The notes under the pieces were generated by a model, which worked only from the letters and a program-made list of their open reading frames with translations, searched no databases and was not told where the DNA came from. A DNA stretch of 7,229 nt, taken from assembly GCA_900765125.1 (NCBI GenBank), contig CAAFQL010000096.1, positions 1 to 7,229 on the forward strand, written 5' to 3'. Shown here piece by piece: positions 1-5,991 of the stretch. The position numbers and the translations under genes were made by a program. Each line of letters starts with the position of its first letter. The stretch's first letter is position 1. Source of the stretch: Oscillospiraceae bacterium (GTDB taxonomy: Bacteria; Bacillota; Clostridia; Oscillospirales; Ruminococcaceae).

Positions 1-83
1 ATGATTTGCTTCACATTGCAGAATTCTGCGTGAACTTAGCACTTCTCATAGTAACGACTTACTATTTTCATAAAAAGAAATAA
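1..83 (+). CDS. C-terminal end of a small hydrophobic peptide, candidate type I toxin (holin-like/Fst-like), partial at left edge
   Basis: Reading from base 3, an open frame enters from the left edge and ends at TAA (81-83), giving 26 visible residues. The visible part is mostly a membrane-type helix, including the run NLALLIVTTYYF, followed by a basic HKKK tail directly before the stop. A single helix with a charged C-terminus is the usual build of Fst/TxpA/BsrG peptides and the 'putative holin-like toxin' group, which damage the membrane when over-expressed. The stop falls inside a hairpin (79-114), and a strong promoter fires from the other side (168-196), so an antisense RNA would cover the last codons and the 3' UTR. 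The start codon and toxin promoter are outside the window. The ATG at base 1 is in another frame and stops after ten codons. The peptide is short and partial, so the call leans on context. Confidence 0.5.
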   Translation, partial: DLLHIAEFCVNLALLIVTTYYFHKKK

Positions 84-114
84 CCGCCCCAGCTACCAAC
101 TAGAGACGGTTATT
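71..114 (-). terminator. Intrinsic terminator of the antisense RNA
   Basis: Bases 79-86 (AATAACCG) pair perfectly with 107-114 (CGGTTATT), an 8-bp stem around a 20-base loop in which CTA (93-95) can pair with TAG (101-103). On the minus strand the stem is followed by TCTTTTT (78-72). It should end the small RNA and may also attenuate late tail-operon transcripts arriving from the right. Confidence 0.7.
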
Positions 115-161
115 CTTTAACTACTCATGTGGGAGCGACCGTCTATCGGTATGCTCTCTTT
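72..161 (-). ncRNA. Candidate antisense antitoxin RNA (~90 nt)
   Basis: A consensus sigma-A promoter on the minus strand (168-196) would start RNA near 160-162. A hairpin followed by TCTTTTT stops it near 72. The predicted RNA has a 5' hairpin (131-158), a short linker, and the terminator hairpin (79-114). No credible reading frame lies inside it. It is antisense to the last codons and the whole 3' UTR of the hydrophobic peptide frame ending at 83. RatA (partner of TxpA) and the antitoxin RNA of the Fst/par system show the same convergent, 3'-overlapping layout. I infer that it pairs with the toxin mRNA and limits its translation or stability. Exact 5' and 3' ends are estimates. Confidence 0.6.
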
Positions 162-170
162 AATTATATT
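131..170 (+). terminator. Hairpin at the end of the toxin mRNA and 5' hairpin of the antisense RNA
   Basis: GAGC (133-136) pairs with GCTC (153-156), extended by G-T wobbles and 131/158. ACCG (138-141) pairs with CGGT (147-150) across a five-base loop with one bulged A (151). On the plus strand a T-rich stretch (CTTTAATTATATT) follows, so it may be a weak terminator for the rightward toxin transcript. On the minus strand it forms the 5' stem-loop of the antisense RNA. Confidence 0.45.
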
Positions 171-196
171 ATACCCGATTTTTCTGGACCTGTCAA
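168..196 (-). promoter_or_regulatory. Consensus sigma-A promoter for the antisense RNA
   Basis: On the minus strand TTGACA (196-191) is separated by exactly 17 bases from TATAAT (173-168). Both hexamers match consensus 6/6. The -35 box starts 15 bases after the tail-tube stop codon and the promoter points away from it, toward the small RNA region. A full-consensus promoter is typical of constitutive antitoxin RNAs. It is the only near-perfect promoter I noticed in the window. Confidence 0.85.
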
Positions 197-211
197 GGTT
201 CTTTTTTATTT

Positions 212-619
212 TCAGCAGGTACCTATATCCAGATCAGCAATCGTCATGCTGAAGCTTACATCACTTGCATCTGCTGTATAGTCCGGCACACGGGTAAACA
301 TTGCATAATTACCGCCTGCACGTCTGCCGCTTGACTTATCAGTACACCAAAGCTTAAACATTGTATGGTTTCTTGCAAGCTCCATCAAATATTCAAACTG
401 TGGACTGGAAATCTTAACAGGTAATGTACAGGTACCAAGCTTTGCATTATTTACAGTAAATACTGTTGCTCCGTCTAGTCCTGCTTCTGCGCTAACAGCA
501 TCCTGACTGTATGAAAATGAAATAGCTGCACTTCCAAAGCCTGTAATATATCTGTCGTCTATTGTTATAGTTGTCTTAGACGGATCAAAGACTGTTACTG
601 CTCCAATATTATCTGACAT
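212..619 (-). CDS. Phage tail tube protein (DUF3277/KPP10-like)
   Basis: This 135-aa protein directly follows the sheath gene, the usual position of the tail tube in contractile-tailed phages. It should form the stacked hexameric inner tube through which DNA passes. The sequence is rich in beta strands: ITIDDRYITGFG near residues 18-29, an SFSYSQDAVSAEAGLDG stretch at 34-50 like the acidic-loop region of DUF3277 proteins, a conserved-looking segment at 62-90, and a C-terminal strand SFSMTIADLDIG. Length is normal for the family. Start ATG (619-617) has AAAGGAG 8 bases upstream; the gap to the sheath stop is 19 bases. The family name is from pattern memory; the tube role rests mainly on order, size and fold character. 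No terminator follows the gene; the antisense-RNA promoter begins almost at once. Confidence 0.8.
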   Translation of the reverse strand: MSDNIGAVTVFDPSKTTITIDDRYITGFGSAAISFSYSQDAVSAEAGLDGATVFTVNNAKLGTCTLPVKISSPQFEYLMELARNHTMFKLWCTDKSSGRRAGGNYAMFTRVPDYTADASDVSFSMTIADLDIGTC

Positions 620-638
620 TTACCGCACTCCTTTCTAC

Positions 639-1751
639 TTAAAGCGTCATATTTACTGTGATTTCTTCTCTATCAACCGAACCCTGCACTGTGAACGATA
701 CTGTTCCAAGCTTATATGTTCGGCTCTTGATATCTTCATCTGAAACAAAAGGCATATCAGGATAATTCACATCGTAGATATATGTATTTGTGTCAGTTCT
801 TGCTATCATGCCCTTGTTGCAGCAATCCAGCATAACACTGACAGCAGCATTTTCCAGAATAGAAATTCCGTCACTGTTGTACGGAACTACATCATTTACA
901 TTAAGAGCCTTCTGACTTACATATACAAGCTGCTGTACTACGTAATCTTCAATATCAATAGTATCAATATATCTCTCACCGGATGCAGACTTTCCCTGTG
1001 ATGTTACTACATCTCCTGCACGTTCTACAAGAGTCATAAAGCCTTTATTATGCAATGCTTCCAACTCTTCTTCAGTTAACGCAACAGGAGGCACGCCCTC
1101 TATGATCATATTACGATAATTGATAGACCCAGGGATTCTTCCTGACACTGCACCTATTACAGATGCGACCGGATAATTGGCACCACACATCGGGTGATAT
1201 ACAGCTATCGTCCTTTTATAATCAGTAAGCGAATGTTCTTTTGATGTTTCGGAATCTGTTACAGGTTTTATTGATGAACTTCCTGATTCAAAAAATAACA
1301 GCTTTCTCTGCTCCAGATTTTCAATATATTCTGCCAGCGCCATATACAGAGTATCAGAGAATCCGCCCACCATTACAAGCTGTCTCCAACTGCGATCAAG
1401 ATATGGTTCAAGTGCAGCTTTTACATCAGAAATTGAGCTTTTAGAACCGATACTTGCCACTGCAAAACGACTTGGGTGTGATGGCTGCATATACATATGC
1501 TCTACATTCTTATACAAAGATGTTGACACAGCTTCTGAAAGCTTTTTCTTTCTATCAGCTGAATTATCTCCTTCTAATATGCCGCTGATTATCTCAGCAA
1601 GCTGCTGTAGGCTGGTACATTCTGTATATTCAATTACCTTTGACATCTTCGGGTCAGATGTATTGGCACAGAAAAATAGCGGAAACCATACAGGCTCGGT
1701 ACCCATACTTGTTACTAAATTGACCTTAACGGTCACATCAGATAATGCCAT
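639..1751 (-). CDS. Phage tail sheath protein (contractile tail, DUF3383-like)
   Basis: A 370-aa protein with the layout of short myovirus sheath proteins. It polymerises around the tail tube and contracts to drive the tube into the host cell. The recognisable core is at about residues 184-245: a YHP...NYPVASVIGAVSGRIPGSINY segment, then EGVPPVALTEEELEAL and a short K-G-F-M strand. This matches the sheath pattern in which an 'A-x-x-G-x-x-x...PGS' segment precedes 'GV-P-x-LT-x-x-E'. The C-terminal strands (about 343-370) fit the inner sheath domain that links neighbouring subunits. Its length is shorter than T4 gp18 and within the range for PBSX-type and DUF3383-type sheaths. Start ATG (1751-1749) lies 1 base after the stop of the upstream gene. 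The SD (AAAGGAAG) is unusually far, about 13 bases, so translational coupling probably matters. This gene makes the virion contractile-tailed. Confidence 0.88.
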   Translation of the reverse strand: MALSDVTVKVNLVTSMGTEPVWFPLFFCANTSDPKMSKVIEYTECTSLQQLAEIISGILEGDNSADRKKKLSEAVSTSLYKNVEHMYMQPSHPSRFAVASIGSKSSISDVKAALEPYLDRSWRQLVMVGGFSDTLYMALAEYIENLEQRKLLFFESGSSSIKPVTDSETSKEHSLTDYKRTIAVYHPMCGANYPVASVIGAVSGRIPGSINYRNMIIEGVPPVALTEEELEALHNKGFMTLVERAGDVVTSQGKSASGERYIDTIDIEDYVVQQLVYVSQKALNVNDVVPYNSDGISILENAAVSVMLDCCNKGMIARTDTNTYIYDVNYPDMPFVSDEDIKSRTYKLGTVSFTVQGSVDREEITVNMTL

Positions 1752-1752
1752 T

Positions 1753-2241
1753 TTATTTACTACTTCCTTTCCGATTCATGCTAACACGCATGATTTCTTG
1801 TTCAATTGCCCCCTCAGCCACATCAAGTTGATGCATCAGACGGAATGTGACGTCCATTCCGCAGCGGTATTCATATTGAATGGTGAGATAGTTATCACGA
1901 TTCATGAGATCTGTTTTAGAACTTACCGCAGTACCTATTTTATTTAAAATCCCACGCCCGGAACGTGTAAAAAAGTCATATATCCTCATTCCTAAACGTT
2001 GACAAGCCCTACTGTCATCAGAATGTGACGTAAAGCTCCATGTCTGTAGCATAGACTGATAATACACACCATCTTTCATGCAATATGTACCGTCTACATG
2101 ATGCACCGGTGTTGTGATAGTGTATGAAATATACGGATACGGCGGTGATGGTGCAGTCTGGTTAGATAGAATTACCGGGCAATCTATATAATTTTCAAGT
2201 GCCGTAACTATCTTTGATTCAATATCCGAAATAGCTAACAT
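1753..2241 (-). CDS. Tail terminator / neck protein (gp12-like, LIC_12616-type)
   Basis: A 162-aa protein with an N-terminal helix (residues 4-18) typical of tail terminator proteins, followed by the motif PPYPYISYTI (33-42) that marks the phage neck terminator gp12-like group. A later TWSFTSHSDD strand and an amphipathic helix (about 58-93) give the expected alpha/beta fold. It should form the hexameric ring that caps the tail tube and meets the head-closure ring. It starts inside the end of the upstream gene (7-base overlap, ATG 2241-2239, TAG 2237-2235), with GGTGATGAA just before the start. The position directly ahead of sheath and tube supports the role. Confidence 0.75.
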   Translation of the reverse strand: MLAISDIESKIVTALENYIDCPVILSNQTAPSPPYPYISYTITTPVHHVDGTYCMKDGVYYQSMLQTWSFTSHSDDSRACQRLGMRIYDFFTRSGRGILNKIGTAVSSKTDLMNRDNYLTIQYEYRCGMDVTFRLMHQLDVAEGAIEQEIMRVSMNRKGSSK

Positions 2242-2627
2242 TTCATCACCTCAGTTTCCTTTGAATGATCAAATTTACTTACCCATGTCAGATAATAGGC
2301 ATATACTCCTGTGAATACTTCATTGCCGTGGTCCCTATTCGTTGTAACTGTATACATCTGACCATCGCATTCCACTTTGACATTTTCCAGTGCGTGAGGA
2401 ATAGGAGAAAGCATATATAGGTGTTTATCCTCTTTTGCATAATTGCCGCCGCTGTCGTTCATTGACGGGCGTTTCATTGCGATACAAGCACCATAGGCAT
2501 CAAGTATATCAGTATCACCCTTATGATAAATGCCGTCTTCATAATATCCATTCTGCTGTACATGGAGCTTAATAGGGCGACTATATTTTCTCACAAGGCG
2601 TTTTAGGTGAAAATATGGTCTTTTCAT
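2235..2627 (-). CDS. Small connector-region protein, candidate head-closure protein
   Basis: A 130-aa protein in the neck block between the gp10/gpG-like gene and the tail terminator. The N-terminus is strongly basic (K/R rich in residues 1-20). The C-terminal half (about 83-120) reads as alternating beta strands, 'VKVECDGQMYTV' then 'GVYAYYLTWVSKFD', resembling the small beta-barrel of head-closure/stopper proteins (SPP1 gp16 or PBSX XkdH type). Those seal the connector and dock the tail. Its start shares a base with the upstream stop (TAATG at 2629-2625), and GAGGA lies 6 bases before the ATG, so the two are translationally coupled. I infer head closure from position, size and strand pattern; no diagnostic motif is visible. 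Confidence 0.5.
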   Translation of the reverse strand: MKRPYFHLKRLVRKYSRPIKLHVQQNGYYEDGIYHKGDTDILDAYGACIAMKRPSMNDSGGNYAKEDKHLYMLSPIPHALENVKVECDGQMYTVTTNRDHGNEVFTGVYAYYLTWVSKFDHSKETEVMKC

Positions 2628-3238
2628 TATTCATCCTCGATTCTATAGGTAATGCTCTGAATCATTTCGCCGGTTTTTATAAGTGGATTGTTCTTTTTGC
2701 CGCCATAAGAAGCAGATGTGATCTTATTTTTAGGCGGTTCCTTTAAGTCACGGGCATACTTCTTGATTTGAGATGCAAGCTGCTTACCGCACATTTTCAA
2801 AACTGTTTCTACATGCTGGCGGGATATCAGATAATTTGGCAGAACCTTTTCAAAATTTCCAATCACCTTTTCATGACAAGCATCAAATCCAGAACGTAGA
2901 AATGAACGTTCCGGAATTGTAACGGAATCTGTCAGCCAGAATAAAAGCTCAAGCTTCCCGCCTCTTTCCCATGCTATAAATTTGTTTCCACTTTTTGACG
3001 TATAAACAAAAGTGCCAACAAAATTTCTTGCTTTATTTGAAGCCGCTGCTGCTGTAAGTGGAACAGTAAGATACTTACCATTTTTCGGAGTAATCGTACA
3101 CCCATACTCATGAATACCAGCAAGCCATGCATGATCTCCGTCAAATACGCCAACTTCAACTTTCTTTCCGTTAATCGCTTGTGCTTTCTTCATCATTTGC
3201 GGAATCAGATTCTTTTTTGTGGTGTAACTTACGCCCAT
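2627..3238 (-). CDS. HK97 gp10 / Mu gpG-like tail-completion (virion morphogenesis) protein
   Basis: A 203-aa protein with three landmarks of the gp10/gpG-like family: 'VEVGVF...IHEYG' at residues 27-46, 'IPERSFLR' at 108-115, and near the C-terminus 'NPLIKTGEMIQSI' (184-196), close to the family's 'LIDTG-x-x-x-x-SI' ending. These proteins act at the head-tail joint or in tail completion. The insert at about 51-100, rich in beta strands and containing a K/G-rich turn, makes it longer than the usual 120-150 aa. The start ATG (3238-3236) has AAAGGAGAAA about 10 bases upstream. The first 68 bases overlap, in another frame, the small basic gene 3171-3335. The stop is coupled to the next gene by TAATG. 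Confidence 0.78.
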   Translation of the reverse strand: MGVSYTTKKNLIPQMMKKAQAINGKKVEVGVFDGDHAWLAGIHEYGCTITPKNGKYLTVPLTAAAASNKARNFVGTFVYTSKSGNKFIAWERGGKLELLFWLTDSVTIPERSFLRSGFDACHEKVIGNFEKVLPNYLISRQHVETVLKMCGKQLASQIKKYARDLKEPPKNKITSASYGGKKNNPLIKTGEMIQSITYRIEDE

Positions 3239-3335
3239 TTCTGAATTTCTCCTTTGATTTTGGATTTTCCTCTGCCTGTTTTGGAAGAATAGGTTCTGTA
3301 GGGCGAACCGGATTCAAACGATTTTTCTTAACCAT
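3171..3335 (-). CDS. Small basic protein between connector and gp10-like gene
   Basis: A 54-aa frame starting MVKKNRLNPVRPTEPILPKQ. It has a proline-rich N-terminal half, then a Lys/Arg/His-rich middle and an acidic, Ser-rich tail; it is probably disordered. ATG (3335-3333) lies inside the end of the connector gene (stop 3330-3328). A good AAGGAGA site stands about 9 bases upstream, which favours this start over the longer open frame extending to 3509. It fills the 89-base gap between two structural genes and overlaps the next gene by 68 bases in a different frame. No function can be assigned; short basic proteins at this place are common in Firmicutes phages. The final overlapping part may not be under selection as protein. 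Confidence 0.55.
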   Translation of the reverse strand: MVKKNRLNPVRPTEPILPKQAEENPKSKEKFRNGRKLHHKKESDSANDEESTSD

Positions 3336-3699
3336 AATAGCAGTCTCCTTCTTTTCTATAATCCCACTGCTGCACCTTTGGAACAAATCGAAAACCGGAA
3401 AAGTATTCCGGAAGCAGATTTTGTGCGAGCTGTATGAGCATTGATTCGGTGCTGTCATCTGTAAAGCTTTGGGATAATCCCTCGATACTTTCCGACTGCA
3501 CACCGCCACGCTCCATCACGTCCCCATATTTCTGCAAAAACAGTTTAGCGCCAGCTGGTAATTGTTCAAGGGAAAACTTGTCTATCGGCAACGTTGTATG
3601 AACTCTAAGCCAGCCTAAACCGGATTCAACCCACAAGCAATCCTGCAAATCAGCCTGTGGGAAAATACCAGCCTGTAAGATTTGTTCGATGGTTAACAT
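3328..3699 (-). CDS. gp6-like head-tail connector (adaptor) protein
   Basis: A 123-aa mainly helical protein with the order expected of gp6/SPP1 gp15-type adaptors. Helix 1 is at residues 2-10; a helix starting SLEQLPAGAKLFLQKYGDV covers about 43-61. The conserved 'GV-x-SESIEGLSQSF' segment (66-79) resembles the 'GV-S-x-S-I-x-x-x-S-x-S-Y' stretch of the family. A C-terminal helix (about 84-98) precedes a tail ending YRKEGDCYYG. Twelve copies would form a ring under the portal. It follows the small post-capsid gene with a 7-base overlap (ATG 3699-3697, TAA 3695-3693). AGGAG lies 8 bases before the start. Position right after the capsid block agrees with the family. Confidence 0.75.
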   Translation of the reverse strand: MLTIEQILQAGIFPQADLQDCLWVESGLGWLRVHTTLPIDKFSLEQLPAGAKLFLQKYGDVMERGGVQSESIEGLSQSFTDDSTESMLIQLAQNLLPEYFSGFRFVPKVQQWDYRKEGDCYYG

Positions 3700-3878
3700 T
3701 CGGTTTTCTCCTGCACAGTTTTACGTGTGCGTTTAGGCTTTTCCTCTAATACTTCAGACGGAATATCCTCAACAGATATATCATCAGTGGGTATGTTCAC
3801 AATTTGATTTTCTTCCAGCAATTCTGCACCGGCAGGATAATATTTGCCGTATGCTATTACAGCATGATCATAAACCAT
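3693..3878 (-). CDS. Small post-capsid protein, unknown role
   Basis: A 61-aa protein starting directly after the major capsid stop (TAA-ATG junction at 3881-3876) with a strong GGAGGTGG site. The N-terminus 'HAVIAYGKYYPAGAEL' (5-20) resembles a short beta-hairpin motif ('Y-x-G-K-x-Y-x-x-G') often seen in small proteins encoded just after the capsid gene in Firmicutes phages. The middle is acidic, and the last 15 residues are basic (KPKRTRK). It may help at the capsid vertex or connector, but I cannot name a function. The good ribosome site and conserved position make it a real gene. Confidence 0.75.
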   Translation of the reverse strand: MVYDHAVIAYGKYYPAGAELLEENQIVNIPTDDISVEDIPSEVLEEKPKRTRKTVQEKTEC

Positions 3879-4946
3879 TTACGCCACCTCCAGTGCATAG
3901 CATTCTTCCATTCTCTCAAACGACGGCAGAACAATTTCAGATACCGTTGTCTTTGTATTTACCGGGTCAGATGTCACCTTGACAGTAACTGCAACACCAG
4001 TGTTAACAATGGAAACATCAGCCTCGCTGCTTGACATTAGAGTACGTTCTTCAGGTGTTGTGCCGTACCAAGTAGAACCCAGTGCTCCAGACGGCAGCAT
4101 CATGACAATATTATCAGGATAAAACTTTGCTGCCTTGCCGTCCTCTTTCTTATACTGCTTATTGTAGATCACAATTGTAGCACCAAGCTCTTCTTCAATG
4201 TAAGACTTAACACGAGCGGTTGTATAATTTACAGTAGCAGTAAGATTCTGAGCCAAAATACCATCATGAATACGAATGGAGTCTTTCATAAGCTTGAATG
4301 TATTCTTACTCATCAGCAAAATCTCAGGGCGATTACCGGATATAGCTTCCTGTGCATCCATAGCTTCTTCCAGAACGTTTATAGGATCACAGGTAGAAGA
4401 TGATGTCCACTTGTCAGCATCTGTAATAATTTTCAAATAGTGGTTTTTCTTCCAGCTGCCATCCGGGTCATAATTATACGTGTAATTTGTATCATTAGCG
4501 TTGATTTCAATGCCCATATTACCCCCGATCGGTGCAAGCAGCTGCATTATCATACGTTCCGGTACAACATTTGCGCCATCGATAAGTGCCTGTGCATCAT
4601 CGAAAACACGTTCAAGAACTGCCGCTGCATACGGGTCATTTGAATCCTGTACACGCATGATCTCCTGTTCGTCCTTTTCTTTCACAGGCATTGATTCACG
4701 GAAAAATGCCATTTCTGTAGCATCAATGGAAATACCTATTCTGTCACGAAATGTAGACTTTGCATCGAAGTTAGACGGCATTAAAGATACAGGCAAGCCC
4801 TTGTTGCCTTTTATCCACTTTAGATCAAGGCCAGCTTTCTTACGGGCTGGAAACAGTCCCGCGCCATAGTACGGTATCTGATTAGATGCAGCCGCCGTCC
4901 AATTTGCAGCTATCGCTTCTGCTGTAAAAATATCAGTCAAATTCAT
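3879..4946 (-). CDS. Major capsid protein (lambda gpE-type, HK97 fold)
   Basis: A 355-aa protein with the typical start of the Phage_cap_E family: 'AIAANW' (11-16), a Y-Y-G...LFP segment at 26-33, 'KKAGLDLKWIKGNKGLPVSLMPSNFDA' spread over residues 36-62, then an 'R-I-G' strand and a 'FRESMP' segment near 82-87. Further on are the helix with 'ERVFDDAQALIDGANVVPERM' character (about 112-132) and 'RPEILLMSKNTFKLM' (about 206-220), matching the P-domain and A-domain order of gpE-like capsids. Length is normal (lambda gpE is 341 aa). It should assemble the icosahedral shell around the scaffold encoded just upstream. The start has AAGGAG 10 bases before ATG; the gap to the decoration gene is 18 bases. 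Confidence 0.92.
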   Translation of the reverse strand: MNLTDIFTAEAIAANWTAAASNQIPYYGAGLFPARKKAGLDLKWIKGNKGLPVSLMPSNFDAKSTFRDRIGISIDATEMAFFRESMPVKEKDEQEIMRVQDSNDPYAAAVLERVFDDAQALIDGANVVPERMIMQLLAPIGGNMGIEINANDTNYTYNYDPDGSWKKNHYLKIITDADKWTSSSTCDPINVLEEAMDAQEAISGNRPEILLMSKNTFKLMKDSIRIHDGILAQNLTATVNYTTARVKSYIEEELGATIVIYNKQYKKEDGKAAKFYPDNIVMMLPSGALGSTWYGTTPEERTLMSSSEADVSIVNTGVAVTVKVTSDPVNTKTTVSEIVLPSFERMEECYALEVA

Positions 4947-4964
4947 GTTTAAACGCTCCTTTCA

Positions 4965-5264
4965 TCAAACAAACTGCACCATTGGCAATGCAGATTTTGC
5001 ATCTTCTGATGGTGCAGTCGGTATCTTATCCAGACGGATAAAACCGTGTGTCACAATTGTTCCATTGGGATTCTCACTAAGACGAACATCACTCAGCAAA
5101 ACACCTTTTGCAGATGAATCATTGCTTGGGATAATAGTACCAGCCGAGATAATGCCGTTTGTTGCCAGATCAGTCAGTCCGGTACAGTCATACGACTTTG
5201 CTGTATAATGATCATTTGCCAAAATCATATTACCAGTGACTACGGATTGTCTTGTATATCTCAT
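4965..5264 (-). CDS. Head decoration / head-stabilising protein (gpD-like)
   Basis: A 99-aa protein located between scaffold and major capsid genes, the place of lambda D-type decoration proteins. It has a small beta-rich core: 'AGTIIPSNDSSAKGVLLSDV' (41-60) matches the pattern 'G-T-h-h-x...A-x-G-V-L-L-x-D-V' of decoration and head-fibre proteins, followed by 'TIVTHGFIRLDKIP' (69-82), where the family has another strand ending near a Leu-Pro. Copies would bind the outside of the expanded capsid and stabilise it. ATG overlaps the scaffold TGA (ATGA at 5264-5261), and a full AGGAGGT site lies inside the last codons of the scaffold gene. A Phage_fiber_2-type head-fibre protein is the main alternative. 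Confidence 0.65.
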   Translation of the reverse strand: MRYTRQSVVTGNMILANDHYTAKSYDCTGLTDLATNGIISAGTIIPSNDSSAKGVLLSDVRLSENPNGTIVTHGFIRLDKIPTAPSEDAKSALPMVQFV

Positions 5265-5878
5265 AATTTACCTCCTGTATATGCATCTCGAATTTTGGCT
5301 GCATTTGCCTGTGACTGGACATTTGCGGTATTGAAAATTGGCTGTGTACTGCCGCCTGTAGCATCATTATGTACCTGCTGTGGTTGTCTGCCATTGGCTT
5401 TATAGATACTGTCTTTCTCTACCTGAGCACGCTTATCAAGCAATGCAGCCATTGCCTTTACCTTGCTGTCAATGTCAGCTGTTGTACTCCCCATCACAAA
5501 CGGAATAAGATCAGCAGATGTGATGCCATTGCCCACAAGCTGCGCCTGTTCCAGTGCGTTTATAGCATGAAGGCGATTCTCCTTATCACGAATGACCGCC
5601 TCACGACTTGCAACATCATTCTCACGTTTAGCCAGGTCAATACGAGTGCGTTCTTCCTGAGATAGATGCTCTTTACGCAGTGTGTCAAGTTCCTTTTGCA
5701 AAGCATCATATTCAGCTGCTGTATAGGTCTTTTCCTGTACGGGTGCATCCGGTGCAGGCTCTGCGGTAGGTTCGATCTGCACTGGTTCTGCTACCAGTTC
5801 AGCCGCCGTATCAGACACCGTATCAGCAGCCGGCTCAGCAAAGTATTGCATTGAGATGTGAAATGGTTTATGCTTCAT
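5261..5878 (-). CDS. Capsid scaffold protein (DUF4355-like)
   Basis: A 205-aa protein with scaffold character. It starts with 'MQYFAE' (10-15), the short element common at the front of Firmicutes scaffold proteins. Then come an Ala/Pro/Glu-rich flexible stretch (16-50), a long charged helix likely to form a coiled coil (about 52-110), 'LVGNGITSADLIPFVMG' (114-130), which matches the DUF4355 core, and a Gln/Asn-rich tail ending with a small basic segment. It guides assembly of the capsid protein encoded downstream and is lost on maturation. The start ATG (5878-5876) has an excellent AAAGGAGG site. Upstream lies a 113-base non-coding leader with a hairpin. The stop overlaps the next start as ATGA. 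Confidence 0.82.
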   Translation of the reverse strand: MKHKPFHISMQYFAEPAADTVSDTAAELVAEPVQIEPTAEPAPDAPVQEKTYTAAEYDALQKELDTLRKEHLSQEERTRIDLAKRENDVASREAVIRDKENRLHAINALEQAQLVGNGITSADLIPFVMGSTTADIDSKVKAMAALLDKRAQVEKDSIYKANGRQPQQVHNDATGGSTQPIFNTANVQSQANAAKIRDAYTGGKL

Positions 5879-5991
5879 GTGAATTTCCTCCTTTTTGTAT
5901 TAAGAACCGCCGCAGCCCTCGGCAAATCGTTCTTTCTTGTCCGTCCCTCCGTCAGTTTTGACCCTTGATCAGGGCATAAAAATAAGACGTG
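5879..5991 (-). promoter_or_regulatory. Non-coding leader of the scaffold gene with hairpins
   Basis: This is the longest stretch without a gene inside the operon. AAGAAC (5902-5907) pairs with GTTCTT (5929-5934). Inside that, GCCG (5909-5912) pairs with CGGC (5920-5923) around a seven-base loop; the two helices are separated by an uneven internal loop. A second small hairpin is CCCT/AGGG (5962-5974). No U-run follows the larger hairpin on the minus strand; the scaffold ribosome site begins a few bases later. The stretch looks richer in G and C than its neighbours. It could be a leader controlling the highly expressed capsid genes or an mRNA processing site; no convincing promoter is visible. 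Confidence 0.4.

Noticed and set aside
1..33. ATG at base 1 as a gene start
   Set aside because: The frame stops after ten codons and no ribosome site can be seen at the edge.
1579..1947. Plus-strand 122-aa open frame
   Set aside because: It is antisense to the sheath and tail-terminator genes, has no ribosome site I could see, and its composition is that of a shadow frame.
3336..3509. Longer form of the 54-aa basic protein starting at 3509
   Set aside because: The extra 58 residues lie entirely over the connector gene in another frame, and the clear ribosome site belongs to the ATG at 3335.
4501..4869. Plus-strand 122-aa open frame inside the capsid gene
   Set aside because: It is a shadow of the well-supported major capsid protein on the other strand.
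5897..5925. Possible minus-strand promoter before the scaffold (TTGCCG, 17 bases, TAATAC)
   Set aside because: The boxes match consensus only 4/6 and 3/6 and lie within the hairpin; this is not enough to call a promoter.
5958..5986. Possible plus-strand promoter (TTGACC, 17 bases, AATAAG)
   Set aside because: It matches 5/6 and 4/6, but no plus-strand gene or RNA structure lies downstream of it, so it is probably a chance match.
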